Shown here piece after piece: positions 1-10,541 of a DNA stretch of 64,000 nucleotides (position 1 is its first letter; every line of letters begins with the position of its first letter). Origin of the DNA: Cylicocyclus nassatus. Its lineage: Eukaryota > Nematoda > Chromadorea > Rhabditida > Strongylidae. Below the pieces are notes generated by a model. It worked only from the letters and a program-made list of their open reading frames with translations. It was not told where the DNA came from and did no database searches. The stretch covers positions 64,995,618 through 65,059,617 of the forward strand of contig CATQJL010000305.1 in NCBI GenBank assembly GCA_958299035.1, in the 5' to 3' direction. Both the position numbers and the translations under genes were made by a program.

Positions 1-272
1 GACCCACTGTATTTCATAGGGACATCCTAAAACCGGCCCGCAGGGCAGTCGTGGGGTGATCAGCATGCTCGATTACACCCCCTGCCAAATTCCAGCCCCC
101 TAGCTCAAATTTTGCAAAAAAATTGATAAAATCGACATCGATCGATAACGAAAAGTGGACTGTGGCACCCGCCGGGGCCCGAAGTGTATGTGTGCCAAGT
201 TTGGTCCGGATCGGTTGAGAAATGGAATTTTCTATTCGGAACATACGGCGGAGCCGGGTAAGCCAGCTAGTA
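1..272. repeat. Helitron-like repeat, rearranged copy
   Basis: Positions 14-244 on the minus strand match the conserved head of the repeats at 46329 and 50235 (the track beginning FRIENSIS in translation). Positions 247-270 carry on the plus strand the same 3' end seen there, GGCGGAGCCGGGTAAGCCAG followed by CTAG and then T. Head and tail are therefore in opposite orientations, so this copy is inverted internally or assembled from two insertions. A CTAG end followed by T is what Helitrons show. Assignment to Helitrons is an inference, because no Rep/helicase is present. Confidence 0.6.
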
Positions 273-274
273 AG

Positions 275-1449
275 GAATAATATCTTTAGCTTATCTCAGC
301 TCTCTTATCTCAGAAACCGAGAATTTGCGTTTTCATAGCCTTTTTTACCTTAAAATTGTTTTTGTGGGATTTTCGCCGGAATTCAGAACAAAATTTGTTA
401 GTTAACCTCTCATTTGAACAAAACCGAGTTTTAGAAGTTTAGAAAAACTATTGGACTTGAATAAAAACGAGAAACTGCGCTTAATTTTCGCGCAGAGTCG
501 CGCACGAAAACGCTGGTCTATCTCGTTAATGAGTGATTTTTGCAGCTTGGGACGTTGTCAGTTCTCCTCGTCGTGTCATGCCGATCAGAATGATATATAA
601 TGTTGCGGGGTTTCGTTGAGACCCCGCGGAGATCTGCGACCAGAGCCAAATGCCCCGTCTGCTCTGGTCTGTCTCCGCTGCTCGTCTGCGTCTCCGCGCG
701 CTGCGCGCTACCTCGCTACCACAAACGCGGGGCGCGGGGCATTTGGCTCCGGTACCCTTTTCTTCGCTGTTTCGAACCCAATTTTAGCAAGCTATATATC
801 ATTTTGAAGCTCTTGATCTCTATTTTCACGCTGACAACGTCCCAGAACCATATTTTCTGATTTGATCGAGAAATCCGGCAAAAACCTTGTTTTCAAAAAT
901 TTCTTGTTTTTCTCTTAGTTTAGCTATTTTCACGCGGTTTTTTCGTGCATTCTATAGAATTTGCTTTTCATAATGCAGACAACCACCCAGCCCTTACCTC
1001 TTCGATTATGGTGGAATTTTTTGCGAAAAATCGTAAAAAGTCCGTTTTTCTTTAGCTCGTTCTGTTTCAGTGCTATCGCATCAATTTTTTTCCAGTATGG
1101 GCAATTATTGCTCAGAACAATAAGCGCAACAATCCAGACAACGTCCCAGGAAACAGGAACGTCAATACGGGGGTAAAAGTTCAAAGGACGCATTAAAAAT
1201 CAAAGCCCCGTGTTACGAATTGCTGGTCCTGGAGCGAAAATCTGCACTTTGAAAAGCCGCCAAATGAAAGATTTCAAACTTCTTTGCAGCGTTTTTATGC
1301 GGTTTTCAGCAGTTTCTTTTGCTTTTTATATATGTTTTATGTCGTTTCCTCTTTTCTGCTCATCTTTGAACAACCTTCACTATTTATGACGTCAGATGTT
1401 CAAACCACCTTCACTTTTGACGACCTGTCTCTAGACTATCGAAGGTATG
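275..1449 (+). mobile_element. Non-autonomous DNA transposon, 5'-truncated copy
   Basis: This is a second copy of the element delimited at 33322-34655. It shares the GC-rich hairpin (AGAGCCAAATGCCCCG near 643 and its complement near 735-751), the repeated GACGTTGTC/GACAACGTC blocks, and the right terminus TATCGAAGGTATG ending at 1449. The left terminus is missing and the copy abuts the Helitron-like repeat at 272. No transposase is encoded, and the open frames on both strands are by-products of the hairpin. Confidence 0.7.
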
Positions 1450-1571
1450 GTATGGTTTGTAGGATATTGTACAGTACTTTTATCCTTATGGACTTAGGAA
1501 TGCTTTTTTTTAGTTAAAAGTTCGTAATGTTGAGTGACTATTCTTTTGCACCCAAATGAATTTGCCTTACC

Positions 1572-1600
1572 AGCTGTAAGCGGCCCTTAGGGTCGCTAGT
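1572..1600 (+). repeat. Isolated Helitron-like 3' terminus
   Basis: A short hairpin (GCGGCCC, TTA, GGGTCGC) is followed directly by TAG, giving a CTAG end and a following T. The same hairpin with CTAG occurs at 46302-46328, and a version without the TAG lies just before 50235. It probably marks the end of a second Helitron-like family. The body of such an element is not recognisable upstream. Confidence 0.35.
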
Positions 1601-2054
1601 CCATTAAAAGAAACGCAGCATCTGAAAGTCCAAGCTGGCACATTCGGCACCCTCGGTCGCTATTAGCGCTTCGGGGTTCGCTCCTTATCATCAAACTCCT
1701 GTCGCAATTCTACATGCTAAATTCCTGCCTTCACAACTGTGGTTCCTAACAGCAGATTCATTTATCATGCAGACTATCCTTGAACACAAGCGGAACAAAA
1801 TAAATTCTTTCGTCTACAGGCGTCATCGTGCCCTGCTGAAGACATGCTTGAAGCTTGTTGCTAACGAAAAGCGAATAGATTTTTTCAAAACAGAGATGTC
1901 ATTCAAATCTATGAATGGTCCACTAATTACTGAGCCTCTCCAAAAATTATTATGGATCACTGATGGAGTAAAGTAGCAGGAACACATAAACTGCAATATC
2001 AATCTTTTAGAAACAGCGTACAATTCATAATTACAATTCTAAATGTCTTTTCAG

Positions 2055-2195
2055 GGTATTTGCCCTGCAGGATTTGCCTGCAATAATGGTTTCTGTTGTC
2101 CGCAATGTCCTAACAATGTGATGCCATTTGGAGCATGTCGAAATGGTATCTGTGGAGGAGGAAAAACATGTCGAGCCGGCAACATATGCTGCTGA
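2055..2195 (+). CDS. Last exon of a cysteine-rich secreted protein (EB-module-like)
   Basis: After a good acceptor (TTTTCAG ending at 2054) there is an open phase-0 exon of 46 codons ending in TGA at 2193-2195. It holds 11 cysteines in a repeating pattern of the kind C-P-A-G-x-x-C-x-x-G-x-C-C. Blocks of this sort (EB module, lustrin-like) occur in extracellular nematode proteins and probably fold by disulfides. I could not find the upstream exons or the signal peptide, so the gene is partial here. It could also be a stand-alone remnant. A GTAAGA directly after the stop may be a 3'UTR intron. Confidence 0.5.
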   Translation, partial: GICPAGFACNNGFCCPQCPNNVMPFGACRNGICGGGKTCRAGNICC

Positions 2196-2733
2196 TGTAA
2201 GAAATCGTTGAATGATCATTATCTTTGTATAAATTGCATTACACTTTTTAAAGAGTTCTATAGAAGAATGAAATTATGAAATTGGTCGCGTCACACAATA
2301 CTTGGCCATTGAATAAGTGATTATTCTCTGCTACACTGCAATGCTAGATGCATGAACTACGAGTTGAATACAATGCGACTTAACGTCTAAGATCCTGAAC
2401 TTCAATTTTGCAGTAGTCCATATAGCACAGAAAAGTTCACTTAGGCTGCGAGAGGGATATTGTACGCTCATGTTATGCCATATATGAAGTGATCCTCTAT
2501 AACAGTCTCCACCCTCCGCTTCCCGCAAACTCCCTTCTTATCTCCTAAGCATGTCTTTATACAATGTTCCTGACAAAATGAAGCAGAGTGCTACTAAGAA
2601 GGTAGGAACGCTTTAAAACATGTTGAACGAAACGTAAATTTAGAGTCAACGTAGAAATTATTTAGACAAATTTATGCAAGAGTAAACACTTATGACATTT
2701 TATATGAGAGCAATATCACACTTAATACTTACT

Positions 2734-5700
2734 TCAGTTCATAATTTTGATCGCAGAGGCAACTACGATAGGTATAAAAAGCGCTGCGACGGTGCCAGCA
2801 CCAGAATCCACATCTCTGATGTCTTTGATATTTTGCTCTGTATTGCAGTAATTAGACTTGCAACAGCAGCGAGTCAGTGCGAACAGCGGCAACATCTCAC
2901 AGCCTTCTCTCTGAAATTGAGTACAATAACAGTGAAAAGTAAATTGAATGCATTTTCAAAAATGTAGGAGTTTACAATTTTTGATATTAATCTCTACATT
3001 ATCGTTTAGAGATACATAGTGATAAACACAAAGGTAAATGCAAACAAGTAATTGCAATCGCGATTAGTTATCATGAAGGCATTATTGTCGTTTCCGGTCC
3101 TCTTCATGGCTCCAATTTGAAAGCTAAAGCGCAAATCGTAAAATATCGACCTCCTTTTGGAGATCCTATTCTTGCGTGCATAAGCGCATCAAAGCTAAAG
3201 GTGGTGAGAATTTCGTTAGGTCGTTTCAAAAGTTCGTAGAGTTTCATTCTCATTCTCATGTCTTTGAGGAGCAGTTGATTTGCGGCAAGATGCTACATCT
3301 TGAGATTAGCTAATCATACCCTTTGAGGTGAACTAATCATTTTTAATGAAAAGCTAATTTGCTTTGACTTCTTAGCTTCCAAAGAAGGACTTTTCAAAAA
3401 GCAAAAAGAAGCATTTTCGGCATTTGCTTACGTTTTCTTATCAAAAAAGCGTTCCACGCAGATTTTTTTGCCGGTCATGTAAAATGGCTTCTCGTCAATA
3501 TGAGACAAAACAGGAGTGGATTGCCAAAATTTACCAAGTGTTTACAAGGTGACTGACCAAGACTTTTTGCAGGATGGGCAGGAGATTATGCATTAAAAAT
3601 TGCTAGGCAATGAACAAAACGGTCGCTTTTACCGCACCCCGACTGCACCGTCCAAACCAATTCCTCTTGCAGAAAGGGCCCAATCGACTGGTCCGGTGTG
3701 CTTTCCTGCGCGACAAAACTTAGCCCATTAGGACAACCGTCGTCGTAGCTGTCCCGCAAGACATGACCGGGTTGTACTTTAATCTCCAATGTACTTAGAT
3801 CTCGCTTTAGCACATCATCATCTGGCTAGTCTATCACAAATCATATGAACGGCGTCTGTTTTGTTTTGGAAACGATGAAAATATCTCAGGCGCTAGACAG
3901 ACTATTTTTTTGAGACTAGACCCCCCGAGTTCTGGAAAAGCGGAGCTAACCTGACCGCGTGGTGGCAGAAGGTTGTGTGCAACAACGGAACATGTATCAC
4001 CTGACTGATTCTTGATAGAATTTTGTCATTTTGTTGATTGATAAAAACTCTATGAACCTATGAAACGACCTAGTATTCTGGATTAAAAAGTTGCATCTCT
4101 CGAGCTGATTCGGCGCCTGCCTTGATTGAAGGATTCATTGCATGGCATCTATTTCTGCGGTAAGCTGATTTTTCCCGGACGCTGCCTCCAGATATTTTCG
4201 AATAGATTGATGTCTCCGATGTGGCTCTACTAACAAGGAAGGGATACTTGATGAATGCGACCTTACAATGAAGCATAAACTTATGAAAACGTTTCGATAA
4301 GCTGATTCTCAATCTCACTTCAATTTTTGGTACAAAAATTTTTCAAGAATGTATGTGTTTGTATGAACCTTTCCAACGTTGTAATCTAAAGTGTGCAGAT
4401 GGTTTACCACGCGCCAAAGAACCAGACTATCAAATTGGAACAAACTTCCTAGATGTTTCTAATACGTAAGCTTAGCGATAGCTCTAAGCCTCTGCTCTCT
4501 CAATCATATATCCAAAATTTTGAGTCATCAATAAGTGACAACTATGCGCTAAAATGGCTTGCCTTCTACTCGCTTTTTAGCTCTAAGTTTCGTTCTCAGC
4601 CTGTAATGTGTGCAGAGAGAGCAAATTGATGACTGAATTCACAATCTTTGGCTACATGGAACCATAACGGAGATTGTAATCTGCTGTTTGTGAGTCTCCG
4701 CAGCCTAACATGTGAGAAATTGCAAGTTTTTGCTCTGGAATGTCATTTTTGGGAATTTTGATGGTCTACGGTCATGCGAATGGTCGGAAAGTTGAAAGTT
4801 TTGTGTGGATGCCAAATGTACCTTGTAGACCCAATCTTAGTTGGGTTTTAGTGAAAAAAAATTTTCGTGATGAGGAAATCTGGCTATTTATTTTCCTGCA
4901 CCATTTGTTCATCATAAAAGTATTATTTAAAGAAATAGAGTTAACCATACGATTCCCTTAATTTGTTCTTTCGTATGGTACCATGCATTTGCACATTAGT
5001 CATGTTACGTTTCTACAAACAATACTACGCTGTAAAGAAAATTCCAAATTACTTTTGAAAGAAATTTTCAAACATAGTAACTTCAAGCAGACTGATCCTT
5101 TTAAATTTTGCTGAAAAGAATGGTGTTTTCTACAAGATATGCGTGTTTTATTGAGTCCTCCGCACTTCATTTCTGTCCACTAGCATGCGCAGAAGGAAAA
5201 CCTTCCTTATACGAATTGAGTCAAAATTGTGATTACTGCAAACCAATGTACTCCAATCGAAAATGAGTCGCTAAATTTTCGGAAGTTACTTACATGGGTT
5301 TTAAAAAGATACAATTGACTTGTTTATGTCTGTAAATAATTAAAATATTATAATTTTTCAATTATTCCCTGAAGTGGCCGCCACCTCCCCCCTCTTTCTA
5401 AAATTTCGAGCTTATGAATCAGCAAAAATATTGGGAAACATCTCAGAAACCTGTTAGGAATGTGTGGCTAACACCACACACCTTTATTCAAAAAATTTAT
5501 GCCGCCTCTCCTTCCCCCTCCCCTGAACGAAAATTCTGGGACCGCCACTGCTGCAAACATGATTTGGGCAATGCCTTTTGTTACCAAACTTGAAATGTGA
5601 ATTTTTCACCATAACACTTTACTTTTTGGTGTATGGATCAACGATTTCAACGATTCACATCGACAAAAATTAGAAGCGACATCGAAACCTGAGCTTTCCA

Positions 5701-6982
5701 CTACAGAACATTACGAAAAATATACCGCTTAAATTTCGAGTGCGAAGAACATGAGTACGAAAATTTTATGGAGTGTGGGAACTTTCTTTACGCTCCACAG
5801 TTCGGTTCTAACTACATCAAGAAATGATCAGTAAAGTGGTGTTTTCGTACTTGAAAATCATAAAGGCTTAAAAAACTTTCAAAATCTAAGCTGTTACCGT
5901 GGAGCAACCGTAATTACAAAATAGTGAATCTGTCCGATTATTGGTGCGAAGAATCAGCTAGATACGCACGAGGTTGCGAAAAGAATAACATTGGGCGTTA
6001 TGTTACCTTATGTACCTTATGCAAACCAAAAACTATTTTTAGTCTCTGCAGTTTGCTTATGTTAACGCATTGACGAAACACCACATGGTGGGTCATGCAA
6101 TGTCTGCCACTTGGGACAATGTGACCCACATAGTGATTCACGGCTAAGTTTTGTTGAAAAGACGCTATTTTGGAATGCATTCGTTTCAGAAGCTCTCAAA
6201 CGCTCTAAACTTAGAAATTGCTCCCGTGTTTCTCGCCTGCTTCATGGAATTACTGTAGGTATATACTGTAGTTCACGATCTGCATGATTTTAGCTAAGAA
6301 TTTTTCGACTTATCCGTGAAATATTGTCCCAAGAGGAGGACAACTAAAAACGCACGTTGTAGTCAACGTGTTAACAAACGAATCTTTACAGAAAGCTTTG
6401 AGAACATTGTAGGAAGAAAAAAGAAAAAAATGAAAAAACGCAGTATCAAGTCTGTAAACAGTGTGAATTTTGATCTAAAGACTTTGTGGAAATACTGGAA
6501 AATTGAATGAGTGAATTCCTTCAAAGATAATAAGGTGTACTATCTCATATCACCAAATTCTTGTTTTCGCTATTATTATGTCAGCAATTCTTCGCTTCCC
6601 CTAAACTGCTTGCGCTTACCCAGCATGTGAAGTCAAAGAATTTCTTCAGCGTAGCTGCTGGCTCACCCATTGCCTCGCAGTTACCGGTGATGCCATGGAA
6701 GCGGTAGCCAGGGAGAGCCAGACTGCCATTAAGACTGAAAATTCGAATTTAGCTAATCGTTGTTGGATTTGATTTCCATATTGGGAGTGCAAATTACGAA
6801 GACACTTACGTCATGCAGAACTCCACATTTACAGGGCAAGTAACATTTTCGTAAACGTCAAGTGGAGCACTCTCGTTTCCTGTCACGAATGAGTAACAGT
6901 CCAGGCCTTCAGCATGGCCGCTAAAGAAAACCAAGATGAGAGAGACGACCAAGTAGAGCATTCCGAGCGGTTGACTACTCAT
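2734..6982 (-). CDS. Ly6/uPAR-like small GPI-type surface protein (3 exons)
   Basis: The model has exons at 6982-6810, 6734-6620 and 2910-2734 on the minus strand, with GT/AG borders and matching phases (2, then 0), giving 154 residues. Exon 1 starts at the first Met after a stop-free leader and encodes a signal peptide of about 25 residues followed by LDCYSF, then CP and FCMT. Exon 2 contains LNGSLALPGY and GNCEA, and ends at TCW. Exon 3 has the hallmark TRCCCKSNYCN and a hydrophobic tail typical of a GPI signal. The intron layout is identical to that of the gene at 10542, which supports the model. The weak point is the 3.7 kb second intron: exon 3 could belong to another paralogue. Proteins of this fold sit on the outer membrane face and often modulate receptors. 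The specific role is unknown. Confidence 0.62.
2911..6619. other. Long gene-poor stretch, predicted intron
   Basis: This is AT-rich sequence in which I see no convincing gene. It would be the last intron of the minus-strand Ly6-like gene. It holds the hAT-like fragment at 5371-5552. It also holds a GC-richer minus-strand open frame at 3586-3813 (75 codons, including GCPNGLSF and CGKSDRF) that I cannot assign. That frame has no clear splice context and may be the remnant of a mobile element. Confidence 0.5.
5371..5552 (-). mobile_element. Short hAT-like MITE fragment
   Basis: The right end reads, on the minus strand, CAGTGGCGGTCCCAGAATTT, which is the style of terminus found in many hAT elements. 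The left end has a poorer match (AGTGGCCGCCACC next to a C-rich run). Related starts occur at 15358 and 15863. I see no clear 8-bp target duplication, so the limits are approximate. Confidence 0.4.
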
Positions 6983-7220
6983 CTTATCACCGCCAATAAC
7001 AACGCAGTACCAACAAAAACATGGACTCAAGCGAGGGTGTTGAGATTCTTTGTGTGTGAAAAACAATCTGTACGTGTGTCATGATACTAGCAGTATCAAA
7101 AAAAAAAAATTCAAAAAACACATAGGATGGTCTCCAAGAGATTTTAGAACAAATGTGATTGGTTTCTTAGTAACGAATGCTGAGAGGAATTACCAAGCAA
7201 CAGCTTTTCAGTATTACAGG
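6983..7220. promoter_or_regulatory. Shared divergent promoter interval
   Basis: These 238 bases separate two predicted start codons that point away from each other (minus-strand Ly6-like gene and plus-strand secreted protein). No coding exon fits between them, so the promoters or trans-splice acceptors of both genes should lie here. TATTACAG just before the plus-strand ATG (7213-7220) resembles a splice acceptor and could take a spliced leader. No specific factor site is claimed. Confidence 0.35.
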
Positions 7221-8227
7221 ATGTCGGTTCCAAAGTCGGTCGTCTGCCTACTTCTCCTTTGTGGGGTAAGAAGACTACCTTCCCGAAATTTTACATATAA
7301 TAAGCTCATGTAAAACACTTGAGTAGCTCATATGAGACACTTTTGGAATAATTTAAACCTGTATAGAACTTAGTTATTAACATTTAAGGTTAAACAATTC
7401 GTGAGTGGCACATCGTCTGGTCGATCCGAAAAGGTCGTCGGAAGTAAGTTTCACCAAAATTCTTCCAAACAAAAATTGCTCAATTCTTGACTAGTAAATA
7501 ACAACGTCCTTTATTCAAACCGAAAATGAATGAACGAAAAAATGCAGTAGGGATGGAACCTAAAGCCTTCATAAGACTTTCTGTCTTACTCTTCTCTCAA
7601 ATTTAAGCGGTGTGCAAGGTCCGCGATCTCGAAAAGATGGAAAATAATGGACAAAACGTGGCTAATCCAGAAGTGAAGAAGGAAATTCCAACCATTCCTT
7701 ACTCCGGAAGGGCCAGGAGGGATACCGAAACTCGTAAGTTGAAGATTCTGTGAATTTACGAAAAATTTGGTACAAGGAGATGGAGTTAAAGAACAAACTC
7801 AGCAAAAACGGTTGTGTTATTTCAGTGGAATGTTACGTTTGCGATTCCACTACCGAATCGGTGCCCAAGAAAAATGAAGGAGTCAAATCAGCAGATATGG
7901 CTCCCATTCCTGCTCATGTGATCGCAAAGGAGGAGGAATCGCTCCCTGACGATGTGTTCGAAGCTGGAGCAGAACCTCAAGACGAAAGTAAGCGAAACTA
8001 GTTGATCCTAAAAAGAAAAATGAATCATTTTAGAGAGCAACCGTCGTAACCAGAAGCGAGCTCCCACAACGTGCTGCATCATCAAGCATGAGAACACTGC
8101 GAGCAATATCAATTCAACACCTGCAATCCAGGAAAGCTGCGATCCTCTTTCTGATACCGAATGCAGCTTCTCGAAGACTAGCTGGATTGGACAGTTCGCC
8201 ATTTCAGCCGAATCCGCTCTCATCTGA
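7221..8227 (+). CDS. Secreted protein of unknown function (5 exons)
   Basis: Exons at 7221-7265, 7389-7443, 7608-7733, 7826-7987 and 8034-8227 keep one reading frame through four GT-AG introns (phases 0, 1, 1, 1), giving about 193 residues. The first exon is a short hydrophobic leader (MSVPKSVVCLLLLCG). The mature part is charged and rich in E, K and P. It has scattered cysteines (ECYVCD after about residue 76; TTCCII; ESCDPL; DTECSF) and a likely furin-type RARRD site near residue 70. The stop is followed by AATAAA at 8341-8346. I recognise no family. The acceptors before exons 2 and 3 end in TTTAAG rather than TTTCAG, which is the least certain part. It starts 238 bases from the divergent Ly6-like gene. 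Confidence 0.6.
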
Positions 8228-8340
8228 AGTCGGAGAAGAACAATTCCACTGTAGCTAAGATTGGGAGTAGCTTTGGGTTTTGGTGTAGATGCTTGTCCCT
8301 AATGCTTAGTGTACAGATTTAGCAACGGTAGTTACAGTGG

Positions 8341-8346
8341 AATAAA
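8341..8346 (+). terminator. Polyadenylation signal AATAAA
   Basis: A canonical AATAAA lies 114 bases after the stop codon of the secreted-protein gene, in the right orientation. It fits the usual nematode cleavage signal. Confidence 0.45.
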
Positions 8347-8939
8347 GATGAATTCTGCAAAGTGGATTATCTTGGTTCATCAAAGAAAATGTGGTGCATT
8401 GAACTAAACAAAATTGCAAGTATTTGAGCAGCAAGTATCAGTTGTCACAGAGCCTGTTGTATTATTCGGAAACTGGTGAAGAATACAAAAAAAGAAGAAC
8501 CGATGAAAATCTGCTGTGAAATCACATCGCAAAAAATGGAGTTATCTACCTATCTAGAGTTAGAGCCTTTATTGTTCCCTTTGTGATTTGGCCAAGCTTT
8601 GGTTGGTTGGTTACTTGTTCAATATAGGCCATAAGCAATAAATTACAAAACAATAGCTCTAAGTCACTACAATAAACCCATTAGATATGCTGACACACAT
8701 TAGCGGAGATTGGAGATGACATACATGTTATTCCATAAATTATCCCATCTGACTCACGATTTATGGTTCCGCGTGAGTTACTATGTTTAGAGATGTTCAC
8801 TGAGCCAAAAGGTGTGTATATTGCAGACGATTATAGAAAACCTTTTAACTCAGTGAAAGTCTTGTAAATGATACTAGCATCTGATTCTAGCAAGCTAAAT
8901 GTCATCATAATTTGATTTATGAACAGACGAGCATGAATT

Positions 8940-9008
8940 CTGGTTCTCCTCAAACCCTCATCAATCGTCGCGGCAGGCGACGATTGATGAGGGTTTGAGG
9001 AGAACCAG
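8940..9008. repeat. Perfect 32-bp hairpin
   Basis: The left arm 8940-8971 (starting CTGGTTCTCCTCAAACCC) and right arm 8977-9008 are exact reverse complements, separated by only GGCAG. Nothing like it was noticed elsewhere in the window. No target duplication was seen, so it may be a fold-back remnant, a recent palindromic duplication or a transcribed stem-loop. Confidence 0.85.
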
Positions 9009-9416
9009 AACAGTTTCAAACTTGATCGAGATGTTGTGTCCATCGCCTACTGAACAAACATCTGATCGTGGGCTCAAAAGCTGATAATGCGAAAATGGCA
9101 TACAAAGATGAGCATGGCATACATTGACCACTAGGAATAGATTAACGCATTGTTAATGCTGAGAATTTTAGACTTGGTAAAATCATTTTCATCTTAGGGA
9201 AAATCATCAACTTACGACAGATTCGTATAATCTGAAAAAAATTTCCACAGGCTGTAAACAAATCTATTTTATAAGTATCGCTCTGAAAGAACCAGGCGAC
9301 TTTTGCAAGCAGATAAAAATATGAGTGTCTTATTTTTTTAGATTTGAATTTTTATTGCAATGAGTTGTGTTCTTCTTAATTTTCTATTAGAAGCCAAAAT
9401 ATCATTCAGACAGTCG

Positions 9417-9534
9417 CTATACTCCTCGAGGAGTACAGCATGGCGATCGCCGATATCGGCGACAAAAATCGCCGCTTTTACACGTATTTGATGCATATCG
9501 ATCGTCGCCGTGCTATACTCCTCGAGGAGTATAG
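9417..9534. repeat. Compound palindrome with XhoI-type core
   Basis: Two 22-bp blocks, at 9417-9438 and 9513-9534, are each palindromic around CTCCTCGAGGAG, and they are also arranged as arms of a larger inverted repeat (ending in GCGATCG on the left and CGATCGTCGC on the right). The centre has further small palindromes (GATCGCCGATATCGGCGA). This nesting is visible directly in the sequence. Its role is unknown. Confidence 0.8.
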
Positions 9535-10541
9535 CGGCTGCCTTAGTCAAGCAAGGTATGTAAGCTTTACAATTAAACAAATTCTAATTCAATGTTCAAA
9601 CAAAAAAGCAGGTTCTCGGTGTCAAAAAATCTTGCGGAACTCCCACTCGTGTAGCATCTTCACATCGGACAACCTACATTTACTGTAGTTTTTGACGGCT
9701 AGATATTAAGAAATATTGATGGGTGTAATCTGACAAAGTTTTCTGCCAGAGGTTCTGAGTCGTACATATGTAGTCCCACGCTTTAATCGCTCAGAAATCT
9801 GCCATGATTACTGCTCTCATAGCGCCTTGGTTTCTAGAAAAAATCAGTTTTGTGGTCTCTGAATATCGAGGAACAATTTAACAGAGTGCGCCTTTAAACA
9901 CTGAATCAACAACTTCCCCTGTGAGCCACACTCAATCGGTAAGCTCAAACGGTACTATGTTGAGAGAGAAACAGTATCAGATTTCTTTCGTTCTCTTTGA
10001 ATCGTACGCGCTTTCCTCTTTGATTCCAGGGCTTTCATAGCTGCACCCGAACCTGAAGATTTATTTCAAATTTATTTTTCCATTCCAAACCGATTTGAAA
10101 CTGGTGTGTGCTATCCTAGCACTTGTGCCTTGTATAATCATCCTAACTGTAATTTTTGACATTGATAGGGATAGATGATGCAGATGCAGGATTTTATGGC
10201 CAGCAAACGCTCAGCTTCTAAGAAGATTTTTGAGTTGTAAGAGCACCTGCAATTTGATCTTGTGCAATTATAGTGAGCACAATCGATAGGTACCATTAAG
10301 TGTCAGATATTGCTGATAACAGTGTTTGTCGCTAGGTCACCAAACTTTGATGACATCCTGTCCCTCTTAAATCAAATCACGAAAACTTAATGGTCTTCTT
10401 TAGGAAAAAATCACAGAAACAACTTGTATTTCATCTCAGTATGAATTTCCGTTGTACATATCTGAAAATTTGCATGTGTATTTTTTATTAATCCCATTAA
10501 TTTCGATATATACTTCATTTGCAGTTAGATTTCTAGAGTTC

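Larger units (their letters stand above)
8347..10541. other. Intergenic stretch with two hairpins
   Basis: No coding exon was found. The interval contains the perfect hairpin at 8940-9008 and the compound palindrome at 9417-9534. The two opposite open frames at 9338-9688 share the residues AILLEEYS only because they cover the two arms of that palindrome. The rest is AT-rich sequence without recognisable elements. Confidence 0.5.

Noticed and set aside
9338..9688. Two opposite open frames sharing AILLEEYS
   Set aside because: Both read the arms of the same palindrome. No splice or family evidence.
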